From Malaciobacter molluscorum LMG 25693 (GTDB lineage Bacteria; Campylobacterota; Campylobacteria; Campylobacterales; Arcobacteraceae): a stretch of DNA of 64,000 nucleotides. Positions 29,201-39,700 of this stretch are shown here, piece after piece. Each line of letters starts with the position of its first letter. The stretch's first letter is position 1. Both the position numbers and the translations under genes were made by a program. The notes below the pieces were generated by a model. It was not told the DNA's origin, did not search any database, and saw only the letters and a list, made by a program, of their open reading frames with translations. The stretch covers positions 2,356,001 through 2,420,000 of the forward strand of contig NZ_CP032098.1 in the NCBI RefSeq assembly GCF_003544935.1, in the 5' to 3' direction.

Positions 29201-30109
29201 TTAATCCTTCTGTTTTGACCAATATCCTGCAAGAATAGAACCTGAAATATTATGCCAAATACTAAAAATTGCTCCAGGTAAAGCACTTAGTGCGGAAAAA
29301 TATTTTGTTGCTAAAACAACAGCAAGACCTGAGTTTTGCATTCCAACTTCAATAGCCACTGTTTTACACTCTTTTTTATTATAACCAAAAGATTTGCAAA
29401 CAATATAACCTCCAAATAAACCTATTAAATTATGACAAATAATTGCCAACATTAAAGGCGTTGCAATTAAAGAGATTTTATTTTCATTTATTCCTATTAT
29501 TATTCCTATAATAAATACTATGCTAATAATAGAAAAAAGTGCAAATATATCTTGTCTTTTATCTATATATTTATGAAAAAAATGATTTAAAATAATTCCT
29601 ACTATTACTGGAATAAACACAACTTTAAATATGCTCAATAACATACTATTAACAGGTACCTGTACCGTATGACCTATATAAAATAGAGTTAAATAAGGTG
29701 TAATTATAATTGATAATAAAGTTGACACAATTGTCATACTAATTGATAAAGCAACATCTGCTTTTGCTAAATATGCAATTACATTTGATGCTGTTCCACC
29801 TGAAACTGCTCCAACTAAAACCATACCAACTAAAAGTTCTGTTGATAAATTAAAAATCTTTGATACTATATATGCAGCTAAAGGCATAAGTAAGAACTGT
29901 AAAATAGTGGTCAAAGCTATAATTTTAGGTTTTTTTAAAACTCTTTTAAAATCATCAATTTTTAATGTTATTCCCATACAAAACATTATAAACATCAATA
30001 AAGGAATAATCAAATTTTTAAATCCAATTACTAAATCTGGAAATATATAACAAACCGAAGAAAATATTATTGCCCACAAAGGAAAAAGAATTGTTATAAG
30101 TTTAATCAT
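29201..30109 (-). CDS. Bile acid:sodium symporter (BASS) family transporter
   Basis: 302-residue membrane protein with about nine hydrophobic helices. LLMFIMFCMGITLKIDDF near 36-53, FLLMPLAAYIVSK near 72, GAVSGGTASNVIAYLAKAD near 100-118 (sodium-site region) and EVGMQNSGLAVVLA near 250 are hallmarks of the BASS/ACR3-like fold, most like the BASS group. The transported compound is probably a sodium-coupled organic anion such as pantoate or a keto acid; not decidable here. Confidence 0.88.
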   Translation of the reverse strand: MIKLITILFPLWAIIFSSVCYIFPDLVIGFKNLIIPLLMFIMFCMGITLKIDDFKRVLKKPKIIALTTILQFLLMPLAAYIVSKIFNLSTELLVGMVLVGAVSGGTASNVIAYLAKADVALSISMTIVSTLLSIIITPYLTLFYIGHTVQVPVNSMLLSIFKVVFIPVIVGIILNHFFHKYIDKRQDIFALFSIISIVFIIGIIIGINENKISLIATPLMLAIICHNLIGLFGGYIVCKSFGYNKKECKTVAIEVGMQNSGLAVVLATKYFSALSALPGAIFSIWHNISGSILAGYWSKQKD

Positions 30110-30175
30110 TATTTATCCATCATAAAAATTTATTTCATAAAATATTATTTATCGCTTTTTAATATTATTTTTAGT

Positions 30176-30181
30176 TATAAT
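30176..30181 (+). promoter_or_regulatory. -10 box of the ankyrin-repeat operon
   Basis: Perfect TATAAT, 28 bases before the first ankyrin gene's ATG at 30209. An AGAAAGG ribosome site follows at 30193-30199. No clear -35, as is common in Campylobacterota. The same region must also hold the promoter of the divergent transporter gene. Confidence 0.55.
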
Positions 30182-30208
30182 CTATACTTTTTAGAAAGGT
30201 TAATAAAA

Positions 30209-33200
30209 ATGCAATTAAAAAATATATTCCCTTTAAATAATGATGAAAATTTAAATACATTAATAAAAAAAGGGAAAATTAATAAGATTATAAAATATTT
30301 AGATAAAAATAGTATTAATATAAATGACAATATTGAAGAATATTTATCTTTAGCAATAAAAAGTGACAATTCAAATTTTCTAGAGTATCTAAGTAATCTA
30401 AATATTAAAATTCCTAAAAATATTGATAATTTAAATATTTTATCTTTTACTTTAAATAAAACTACAAATCTTGATATTATTTCATATATTATAAAAAATA
30501 ATTTATTTTCAAAAGAGTATGAATATGGACTTAGTCCATTTGAAACAGCACTTGAAATAAATGCAGATTTCAAAATATTCAAACTTTTAATAGACAATAA
30601 TATTTTACAAAATAGTATATCAAAACTACCAATTATTCATCAATTAGTTGAAAATGATTATATAACATACCAATTAAAAATTGATACAATAACTTATTTA
30701 TTAAGAAATAAACAAATAGATTTAAATGAAGAGATTATAGGACAAAAATCTCTTTTAGAAAAAGCCTATGATATACAAAATAAATATTTAATTGAACTAT
30801 TTTTATCTTATAAAGCATCTGTTAAACCAATATACGAAGTTTATGGAAATATCTTTCTAAATGAAAAAGAGATAAGCAAAATGTCATCGGTTTTATTAGA
30901 AAACCAACCATTTAAAGATTATAAATATTTTTCGAGGTATTTAACATTTAAAGATTTCAAATCACTTCTTTTTAAATTTGATGATATAAAAAATATGGAA
31001 ATTTTGATTTTAATTTGCAAAAATGTATTAATATTAAATAATGAAAAAATTGAACTTTTCAAAATTGCACTAGAAAAAGGTTGTGATATAAATGAAATAA
31101 GCGATGATATATACCAATATACAGCTTTACAATATTATTGTACAAATTATAAAATTAGAAATGATTTTTCTTTTATTGATTTTTTATTTGATAATGGAGC
31201 TGTTTTTAATTTTAATAATAACTCACCTCTTGCAGATTGTATATATTTAAATCAAATTAATCTAATAAAATATTTAGTTAAAGAAAAAAATATAGATATT
31301 AATGAACTCAATCGTTCAGGTATAGGAGCAATAAATGGTCTTATAGGTTTTGATTTTTTAGAAAATACAAACGATAAAATCAAAATGTTAGAACTATTAG
31401 TTAAACTAGGACTGGATATTAATCAAAAAGTTATATCAAGTAAAAAGCAAGAATATCCTAAAAGTTCCATAATTGATATTCTTATAAAAGATAAAAGAAA
31501 CCATGAATTTTTAGAATATATATTAAAAACATATAAAGATTTAAAAATTGAAGATGAAATTAGTTATATGTTTGCTTTTGAACCTAACGACGTATTATGT
31601 AAACTTTTAATAGAAAAAAATCCATACTATACAAGCGATTTTTATTATTCTAAAAAAATTGATAATAAAGAGTATAAATTTAGTGCTCAAGCTCTAGATA
31701 TGGCAATAGATTGGAAAAGGCATGAACTTGCACAATATCTAATAGAAAAATATCCAAATATGAAAACATACACAGAACATAGCTCATTAATAGATACAGC
31801 ATTTACCAACTCTTTTAGTATTGAATTTATTAAAAAATTAATAGATAAAGATCCAAATTTAGATAGACTCTACTATAAAACTAAAATATATCCATCAACA
31901 AAGGAAGAAGTTACAACAAAAGAGACTTCATTAATCTCGATACTTTCTCATTTGAAGAATATCTCTTTTTCAGTTGATAAAATTACTGAAATTGTAGATT
32001 ATCTATTAGAAAATAATGCAAATGCAAATATTCCTCTTATTAAAGAAGGCTTAGGACATAGTGCAATAAAAGAAGAGCATGCACTGTTATATGCAGCAAA
32101 AGAAAATATGGAAAAAAAACTACTTGATACTTTAATAGATAAAGGAAATATTGATTTAAATGAGAAAAGAAGTGGACGAAATGAATCCTTAGTTAATTCT
32201 TATTTATCAATTCGTACCTTAAGTGATGATTCAATATTAGATCATCTAAAATATTTTAGTAAAAAATGTAAAATAGATTTAGAACAACAAGATATTGAAG
32301 GAAATACTTTATTTCTAAAAGCTTCTTCAAATTGTCTGCCAAAATGCCTTCAATATTTAATAGAACTTGGAAGCAATATAGATATTATAGGGGGATTTGA
32401 TAATTCACCCGCAATTCATAAAGCAATTTCAAATTACCCACATTTAGATAAAACAAAAAGAGCCCAAACAGTAAAAGTATTAATTGATGCAGGTGTCGAT
32501 TTAGAACAATTTGACTCTGAACAATTAACTGCTTTAATGAGTGCTTCTAAATATGGTTGTTTTGAATCTTTAGTTACTCTTTTAGAAAATGGTGCTAACC
32601 CTAATAGTAAAAATGAAACTAATGCTAATGCTGCTAATGTATTAATTCCTAGTGATGTTTATACTAAAAATTACAGTTACGATGATAAAGAAAATTTTGA
32701 AGAGAACAAATCAAAAATCTTAGCAGTTCTAAAAGATTATGGTTGTGATTTAGATAATGTTCCTCTTGAAGGTTCTACTATTTTAAACAATGCCATTGGT
32801 TACAATTTGAAAACTATATTTAATACTCTTTTACAACTTGACATTGATATTAATAAACCTGATAGAAATGGTACTACACCTATTATGGTTGCTATTGAAT
32901 TTGGTGATATTTATTTTGTAAACTCTTTACTTCAAAACCCTAATATTAATCTTCTTGTGGAAGACAATGCTGGTGAAAATCTTATTTATAAAGCTATTAA
33001 AAGAGAAAATGATTCTAAAGTTATTGATTTAATTGATTATCTTGTTGAAAATGGTGTTCCTATTAAAAATCTTGAAAATGGTATGAATCCTCTTATTTTT
33101 GCTTCATATTTCTCTCATTTCAATCTTTTTGAATATCTTCTTAATTTTGTTGATGATATAAATACAAAAGATAGTTTTGGTTTATCTGCTATTTCTTGGA

Positions 33201-33352
33201 CTTTACAATCTAATCTTAACATACCTTTGGAGCAAAGACTTGAAGCTATTAAAACTTTAGTCGCTTTAAATGCAGATAAACAAGAAGTAATAGAAATTGC
33301 AAAAAGAATTGAGGATAATTATGAAATAATGCAATTATTAGAATCTATATAA
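30209..33352 (+). CDS. Large ankyrin-repeat protein 1
   Basis: 1047-residue repeat protein made almost entirely of degenerate ankyrin repeats. Typical units read as NGTTPIMVAIEFGDIYFVNSLL, or as LTALMSASKYGCFESLVTLLENGANPN read in parts. No signal peptide, membrane helix, catalytic or metal motif is visible, so it is probably cytoplasmic and binds other proteins. The N-terminal 130 residues are closely related to those of the next gene. Residues about 700-1023 are almost identical to that protein and encoded by a near-identical DNA block (32310-33278). Behind that block the protein ends early with a short helical cap (KQEVIEIAKRIEDNYEIMQ), while gene 2 continues about 100 residues. First gene of a four-gene run. 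Function unknown. Confidence 0.85.
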   Translation: MQLKNIFPLNNDENLNTLIKKGKINKIIKYLDKNSININDNIEEYLSLAIKSDNSNFLEYLSNLNIKIPKNIDNLNILSFTLNKTTNLDIISYIIKNNLFSKEYEYGLSPFETALEINADFKIFKLLIDNNILQNSISKLPIIHQLVENDYITYQLKIDTITYLLRNKQIDLNEEIIGQKSLLEKAYDIQNKYLIELFLSYKASVKPIYEVYGNIFLNEKEISKMSSVLLENQPFKDYKYFSRYLTFKDFKSLLFKFDDIKNMEILILICKNVLILNNEKIELFKIALEKGCDINEISDDIYQYTALQYYCTNYKIRNDFSFIDFLFDNGAVFNFNNNSPLADCIYLNQINLIKYLVKEKNIDINELNRSGIGAINGLIGFDFLENTNDKIKMLELLVKLGLDINQKVISSKKQEYPKSSIIDILIKDKRNHEFLEYILKTYKDLKIEDEISYMFAFEPNDVLCKLLIEKNPYYTSDFYYSKKIDNKEYKFSAQALDMAIDWKRHELAQYLIEKYPNMKTYTEHSSLIDTAFTNSFSIEFIKKLIDKDPNLDRLYYKTKIYPSTKEEVTTKETSLISILSHLKNISFSVDKITEIVDYLLENNANANIPLIKEGLGHSAIKEEHALLYAAKENMEKKLLDTLIDKGNIDLNEKRSGRNESLVNSYLSIRTLSDDSILDHLKYFSKKCKIDLEQQDIEGNTLFLKASSNCLPKCLQYLIELGSNIDIIGGFDNSPAIHKAISNYPHLDKTKRAQTVKVLIDAGVDLEQFDSEQLTALMSASKYGCFESLVTLLENGANPNSKNETNANAANVLIPSDVYTKNYSYDDKENFEENKSKILAVLKDYGCDLDNVPLEGSTILNNAIGYNLKTIFNTLLQLDIDINKPDRNGTTPIMVAIEFGDIYFVNSLLQNPNINLLVEDNAGENLIYKAIKRENDSKVIDLIDYLVENGVPIKNLENGMNPLIFASYFSHFNLFEYLLNFVDDINTKDSFGLSAISWTLQSNLNIPLEQRLEAIKTLVALNADKQEVIEIAKRIEDNYEIMQLLESI
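32310..33278 (+). repeat. Near-identical mosaic block, copy A (in ankyrin gene 1)
   Basis: Three tracts match ankyrin gene 2: 32310-32373 with 35465-35528 (64 of 64), 32447-32641 with 35602-35796 (195 of 195), and 32681-33278 with 35842-36439 (598 bases with a single A/G difference seen). Two divergent patches interrupt them, 32374-32446 and 32642-32680. Identity includes synonymous sites, whereas flanking DNA of the two genes differs throughout. Codons inside the third tract favour ATT, CTT, ACT and GGT, unlike the ATA/TTA-rich flanks. Confidence 0.9.
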
Positions 33353-33378
33353 AATCTATAAATAAAAAAAGGATATAC

Positions 33379-36300
33379 GTGATATTAAAAAATTTACTTA
33401 AAAAAAATAAAGAAAATAATATTGACTCTTTAATAAAAGAAGGAAAAATTAATAAAATAATAAAATATTTAGAAAAAAACAATATTAATATTGAAGAAAA
33501 TTTAGAAGAATATTTAACACTTGCTATAAAATCTAAAAATACAGATTTTCTAAAGTATTTACAAACTCTAAATTTAAAATTTCCAGAAACAATAGATAAT
33601 TTAAATATTTTATCTTTTGCTTTGAGTATAACTTCAAATCTTGATATTATCTCACTTATTATAAAAAGTGAGTTATTCTCAAAAGAGTATAAATATGGAT
33701 TAACACCTTGTGAAATGGCTTTAGAAAAGAATTATGATTATGAATTATTTAAAGTATTAATTGATAATGATATTTTAGAAAATAGCCCATCAAGACTTCC
33801 TTTTCTTCATCAACTAATTGAAAGTAATGAAATAGAAGATACAACAAGAGGAGCAATTTTTGTCTATTTATTAGAAAAAAAGAAAGATGTAGATTTAAAT
33901 CAAGAAGCATTAAATACAGATCCTTTAATTGTAAAAGCATACAAAAAAGAAGAATATACTCTTTTATCTCTTTTCTTAGTTTTTGGAGCAAGATTAAAAT
34001 TTATTGCAAATGAGTATGAAGAAATTTTTGATCAAAAAGATATGAAAGCACTTTCTAGTGTTTTACTTGAAAAACAACCAAAAGAAGATTATAAATACTT
34101 TGTACCATATTTAAATTATGAAGATTTAGAAACTTTTATTAATTCATTACAAAGTACAAAAGATATGCAAATTCTTTTATATATTGCAAAAAATATTTTG
34201 CTTAATAATGCACAAAAAATTAATATCTTTAAACTTGCATTAGAAAAAGGTTGTGATATAAATGAAACAAGTGATGATATAGAAGAAGAAAATGTAATTC
34301 AATATATTTGTAGAAGTTTTGTTTTTGGAAAGAATTTAGAAGTTGTAAAATTTTTATTTGAGGAAGGTGCAATTTTTAATTTAAATAAAAAACAACCATT
34401 AGTTTTTTGTATAAATGGAAATGAAACGCACTTAATAAAATATCTAGTAGAAGAACAAAATATAAATATTAATGAACTTAATCATGCAGGTGAAGGTGCG
34501 ATAAATGGTTTCATTGATTATACATATTTAGATACAGTAGATAAACAAATAGAAATGTTTGAATTATTAGTTGAGTTAGGATTAGATATTAATCAAAAAG
34601 TAATAGGTAAAAATACAGATGAGTATCCAAAATCTTCAATCATAGATATTTTAATGCCAGATAAAAACAATCATGCTTTATTAAAATATATTTTAAAAAA
34701 TCATACAAACTTAGAAATATCTCAATCTATCAGCTTTATGTTTAAAAACGAGCTTGATGATGAGACTTGCAAAATAATTATTGATAAGAATCCAACTTAT
34801 GAAATTGAATCATATTTTGAAAAAGAATTTAATAAAAATAGTTATAAATACAATGCAGAATTTTTAGATATGGCAATAGATTGGCAAAGATATGAAGTTG
34901 CTCAATATATATTAGACAATTACCCTCAAATAAAAGGCTACAATGAAAATATCTCTTTAATCTTTCTTGCATTTAATAAAGAATTTTCACTTGAATTTAT
35001 AAAAAAATTAATTTTAAAAGATCCAAACCTTAACAGAGAGTATAAAAGTGAAGATAAATTTGGTACAACTATTACACAAACATCACTAATTCAAGTATTA
35101 AGATATACAATAAAAAATGAACAAATAGATTATGTATATAAAATAATTGAGTTTCTAATTGAAAATGGTGCTGATGCAAGTATTCCTTTAAGAAAACATA
35201 ATATTGCAGATTATTATTTAGATGAAGAAGGTGCACTAATTTGTGGAGTTCTTTTTGATGAAATTCCTTTTAAACTTTTTGATCTTTTAATCGAAAAAGG
35301 GAATATAAATCCAAATAAACCTGTTTCTAATCTAAATCAAACACAAATTCAAAGTTTATTATATTCAAGAGATATACAAGATGAACATAAATTTGAAGCT
35401 TTAAAATATTTTCATAATAAATGCGGTTTAGATTTACAACATCTAGATAGAAAGGGTTATAATCTATTTCTAAAAGCTTCTTCAAATTGTCTGCCAAAAT
35501 GCCTTCAATATTTAATAGAACTTGGAAGTGATATTCATATAGTTGGAGGGGAAGATAATTCTCCTGCTATTCATAAAGCAATCTCTAACTATTACTTTGT
35601 TGATAAAACAAAAAGAGCCCAAACAGTAAAAGTATTAATTGATGCAGGTGTCGATTTAGAACAATTTGACTCTGAACAATTAACTGCTTTAATGAGTGCT
35701 TCTAAATATGGTTGTTTTGAATCTTTAGTTACTCTTTTAGAAAATGGTGCTAACCCTAATAGTAAAAATGAAACTAATGCTAATGCTGCTAATGTACTTA
35801 TTACAGAAGATTATCAAAGAACTGAGCATTTTTATAGCTATGATGATAAAGAAAATTTTGAAGAGAACAAATCAAAAATCTTAGCAGTTCTAAAAGATTA
35901 TGGTTGTGATTTAGATAATGTTCCTCTTGAAGGTTCTACTATTTTAAACAATGCCATTGGTTACAATTTGAAAACTATATTTAATACTCTTTTACAACTT
36001 GACATTGATATTAATAAACCTGATAAAAATGGTACTACACCTATTATGGTTGCTATTGAATTTGGTGATATTTATTTTGTAAACTCTTTACTTCAAAACC
36101 CTAATATTAATCTTCTTGTGGAAGACAATGCTGGTGAAAATCTTATTTATAAAGCTATTAAAAGAGAAAATGATTCTAAAGTTATTGATTTAATTGATTA
36201 TCTTGTTGAAAATGGTGTTCCTATTAAAAATCTTGAAAATGGTATGAATCCTCTTATTTTTGCTTCATATTTCTCTCATTTCAATCTTTTTGAATATCTT

Positions 36301-36750
36301 CTTAATTTTGTTGATGATATAAATACAAAAGATAGTTTTGGTTTATCTGCTATTTCTTGGACTTTACAATCTAATCTTAACATACCTTTGGAGCAAAGAC
36401 TTGAAGCTATTAAAACTTTAGTCGCTTTAAATGCAGATATTAATGACTTTGATACTCACGGTAGAACTGCATTTCATTATTGTGTTTACACACATAATGA
36501 TTTAGTATTTGATTATTTAATAAAAGAGAAAAAACAAATAGATATAAATAAAAAAGATGCAGAAGGTAATTCACCAATAACTTTATTAATATTAAATTAT
36601 TTTAATAACATTTATAAAGATAATATTGACTTTTTCGAATATTTCTTTACAAAATTAGTTTCAAATGGTGCAGATATACAAGATGCAAAACTTTTTATTG
36701 AAAAATATGAAGATGACGATTATTTAAAATCATTTGTGGAGTCTTTTTAA
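33379..36750 (+). CDS. Large ankyrin-repeat protein 2
   Basis: 1123-residue ankyrin-repeat protein. The start is GTG at 33379 (reading M-ILKNLLKKN), 8 bases after AAAGGA; the gap from gene 1 is 26 bases. Tandem degenerate ankyrin units occupy most of the chain, with no signal peptide or enzyme motif seen. The N-terminus (LIKEGKINKIIKYLEKNNINIEE in parts) parallels gene 1. About 325 residues from 697 on are shared almost exactly with gene 1, then two further repeats (DTHGRTAFHYCVY and DAEGNSPITLL) precede a C-terminal helical cap ending ESF. The stop overlaps the next start by one base (TAATG). Function unknown; a protein-interaction scaffold is inferred. Confidence 0.85.
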   Translation: MILKNLLKKNKENNIDSLIKEGKINKIIKYLEKNNINIEENLEEYLTLAIKSKNTDFLKYLQTLNLKFPETIDNLNILSFALSITSNLDIISLIIKSELFSKEYKYGLTPCEMALEKNYDYELFKVLIDNDILENSPSRLPFLHQLIESNEIEDTTRGAIFVYLLEKKKDVDLNQEALNTDPLIVKAYKKEEYTLLSLFLVFGARLKFIANEYEEIFDQKDMKALSSVLLEKQPKEDYKYFVPYLNYEDLETFINSLQSTKDMQILLYIAKNILLNNAQKINIFKLALEKGCDINETSDDIEEENVIQYICRSFVFGKNLEVVKFLFEEGAIFNLNKKQPLVFCINGNETHLIKYLVEEQNININELNHAGEGAINGFIDYTYLDTVDKQIEMFELLVELGLDINQKVIGKNTDEYPKSSIIDILMPDKNNHALLKYILKNHTNLEISQSISFMFKNELDDETCKIIIDKNPTYEIESYFEKEFNKNSYKYNAEFLDMAIDWQRYEVAQYILDNYPQIKGYNENISLIFLAFNKEFSLEFIKKLILKDPNLNREYKSEDKFGTTITQTSLIQVLRYTIKNEQIDYVYKIIEFLIENGADASIPLRKHNIADYYLDEEGALICGVLFDEIPFKLFDLLIEKGNINPNKPVSNLNQTQIQSLLYSRDIQDEHKFEALKYFHNKCGLDLQHLDRKGYNLFLKASSNCLPKCLQYLIELGSDIHIVGGEDNSPAIHKAISNYYFVDKTKRAQTVKVLIDAGVDLEQFDSEQLTALMSASKYGCFESLVTLLENGANPNSKNETNANAANVLITEDYQRTEHFYSYDDKENFEENKSKILAVLKDYGCDLDNVPLEGSTILNNAIGYNLKTIFNTLLQLDIDINKPDKNGTTPIMVAIEFGDIYFVNSLLQNPNINLLVEDNAGENLIYKAIKRENDSKVIDLIDYLVENGVPIKNLENGMNPLIFASYFSHFNLFEYLLNFVDDINTKDSFGLSAISWTLQSNLNIPLEQRLEAIKTLVALNADINDFDTHGRTAFHYCVYTHNDLVFDYLIKEKKQIDINKKDAEGNSPITLLILNYFNNIYKDNIDFFEYFFTKLVSNGADIQDAKLFIEKYEDDDYLKSFVESF
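35465..36439 (+). repeat. Near-identical mosaic block, copy B (in ankyrin gene 2)
   Basis: Partner of the block at 32310-33278. It is 6 bases longer because the second divergent patch (35797-35841) has two more codons than its counterpart in gene 1. The borders of the identical tracts are abrupt in both directions. Confidence 0.9.
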
Positions 36751-39700
36751 TGTCTTTTCTAGATAAAATTCTAAATAATAAAAAAGATGATAAAAATTCA
36801 AATGAGTTCTTTTTTGCTAAGAAAAAAAAGAACTCAGAAATAGAAGAATTGATAAAAGAAGAGAATATTGAAGAGTTAAAAAAACTTATTACAACACAAA
36901 ATGTAAATGAAAAAGAATTAAATTCTCATTATGCTCTTTATTATGCAGTTATTTATAATAAAAAACAAATTGTTGATTATCTTTTTTCTTTAGGAGCAAA
37001 GGTTGATACTGCAAAACAAAATATCACTGATAATGTAACAGAACTTTTAATTGATATAAACAATTATGAAATATTAGACTCTTTTTTAAATCAAAAAATG
37101 ATACTTCCTAGACTTATTTCGAATGTTCCTTTATTACATTATGCCCTAGAAAAAAAAGTAAGTTTTAAATTTATAAAATTACTTTTAGAGAATAAAGTAC
37201 AAATAGAAGAGTTTAAAGAAAAAACAGCTCTTCAAAAAGCGTTGGAAGTAAATAGTGATTTTAATACAATTCAATATTTAATTAAAATAGATACACAAAA
37301 TATTAGTATTTTTAATAATGATAAAAATATTTTAGAAGATATTATATTATCACCTTTAGATAATTTAAAAAAAATAGAAATAATAAAAGAGTTAAAAAAA
37401 CAAACAAATATAACTTTAAATCAAACTACAAAAGATAATAAAGAGACAATTTTAGAACTAGCTATAAGACTCAAACAAAATATGGTAGCAAAAGAATTAA
37501 TCCTTTTAGGTGCTGATTTTTCTACAATAAAAAATGAATTAAATTCTCTTTTTGAAAAAGGTGATTTAGAAGATATAACAAACTATATAAAATCAGAAAA
37601 CTTAGACTTTATTAACTATTGTTCCATTTTAACATATGAAGAGATTTGTGAATATTTTGATAGTTGTGATAACTTAGAAAACTCTACAGTAATATTAAAT
37701 ATCATAGAAAATCCAAAATTAAATCTTATTCAAAAAAAGCAATTAATATCTTTAGCAGTAAGCAAAAAAGCAAATGTAAATGAGATCGATGAAAGAGTTA
37801 ATACTACTGCTTTATTAAATTACTCAAAATTAATAAAACAAACTACTTATATAGATTTAATTCAATTACTTCTTGAGTTAGGTGCAAAAATAGAAATATG
37901 TGGACAAAGTGCATTTTTATATGCTATAAAAAGTTATAATTTAGAAATATTAAACTTATTTATAAAATACAATGCTAATGTCAATTTTGTAACTAAAGAT
38001 AACCAAAGTATTGCTAATTATATAGTTGAAGATGAGTTTATCAAAAAAGATGAAAATAAAATAGTTGAATTATTGAAGATATCTATTAAAAATGGTTTAG
38101 ATTTAAATACAAAATCAACTTTCTTTATAGACGAAGAAGAAGAAATACTTGATATTTTCAGTATTTTTATATGCGAAAGAAAAGAAAATACTATTGAATT
38201 CTTACTAAATAAAGATCTTCCTTTAAATGATGATAGCAATTATATATATTATGCAATTAGATACTTAAATACAGACTCATTGCAAAAAAGAATTATTGAT
38301 TTAAATCCAGAATATGAATACAAAAACTTTTATATAATAGGCAAACAAACAGATAGTGCTCAAGCTTTAGGAATGGCAATTGAGTATAAAAAAGAAAACC
38401 TAGTAAAACTAATTTTAGAATCATACCCTAATATGAAAAGTTATTGTACTATTAAAGAAACATTATTAGATTTAATAGAAAATAAATTTGAAATATCTAC
38501 AATAAAAGAACTCATAAAAAAAGATCCAGATATAAATAGAAAATATACAATACTAACATCACAACCTTATACTTCTACAATACTTTTAATGTGCATAAAA
38601 AGAATCAATGATATAAAATATAACAAAAAAGAAAAATATATTCAAATTTTAGAGTTTTTATTACAAAATAAAGCAGATCCAAATATACAAGAAGTATATG
38701 AAAATGAAAAAATAGACTCTTCTACTATTTTTGACTTATTAGTAAATGAAAATAGTTTAAATAAACAGATACTAGATATGATTATAAAATATGGTGCAGA
38801 TTTAAATATTAGAACTGTAGTTTATAAAAATAGTATTATACATAATATTATAAATAATTCATTATACATATCAGATGATATAGTTATATCATATTTAGAA
38901 TATTTTGATAAAAAAATAGGAATTAATCTTGAAGATAAAAATAAAGAAGGCCTTACTTTACTTTTATGTGCTTGCTGGGTATGTAAATCAAAAGTAGTAA
39001 GATGGCTTCTTGAAAAAGGTGCTAATATTCATGTTAAAGGTGGAAGTTTAAATGTAAATACTTTATATACTACACTTTGTACAAATAGAGATGTAAAAGC
39101 AATTGAAAGATTAAACACTATAAAAGTTCTAATTGAATATGGCGCAGATATAGAAGAATTATCAAATAATTTAACTGCTTTGATGGCATCTTGCTTTTAT
39201 GGTACATATATTTGTACAGAGTATTTATTACAAATAGGTGCAAAAGTAAATAATAAAAATAAAGATAATAATACAGCAGTAAATTATTGTGTACAAGGAA
39301 ATGTGGGATATGATACACCTAGTAGTGTTGAAAGTATAAAAGGTAGAACTTTATTATTACTTCATAAATATGAAGCAGATTTAGATAATATCCCCGATAT
39401 AAATAAAAGCGCACTTGTTACAACAATCTTAGATAATAAAAAAGAATTATTTGATCATTTATTACAACTAAAAGTTGATATTAATAAAAAAGATAAAAAT
39501 TCTATAACTGCTTTAATGTATGCTGTAACTGAAGGCTCAATCTATTTTATTAATAGACTTTTAGATGAAGAAAGTTTAAATATAAATGAAGTTAATAAAT
39601 ATAATGCAAATGCTCTTTTTTTTACTCTTTATAGAAATAATACAAATGAAGCTATTACAATATTTGAAAAATTAATAAAAAATGATATTAAAGAAACATT

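Noticed and set aside
30175-30597. 140-residue minus-strand ORF over the start of ankyrin gene 1
   Set aside because: Low-complexity F/S/I/L-rich translation, the typical mirror of an A-rich coding strand; it would also sit on the promoter and ribosome site of the ankyrin run.
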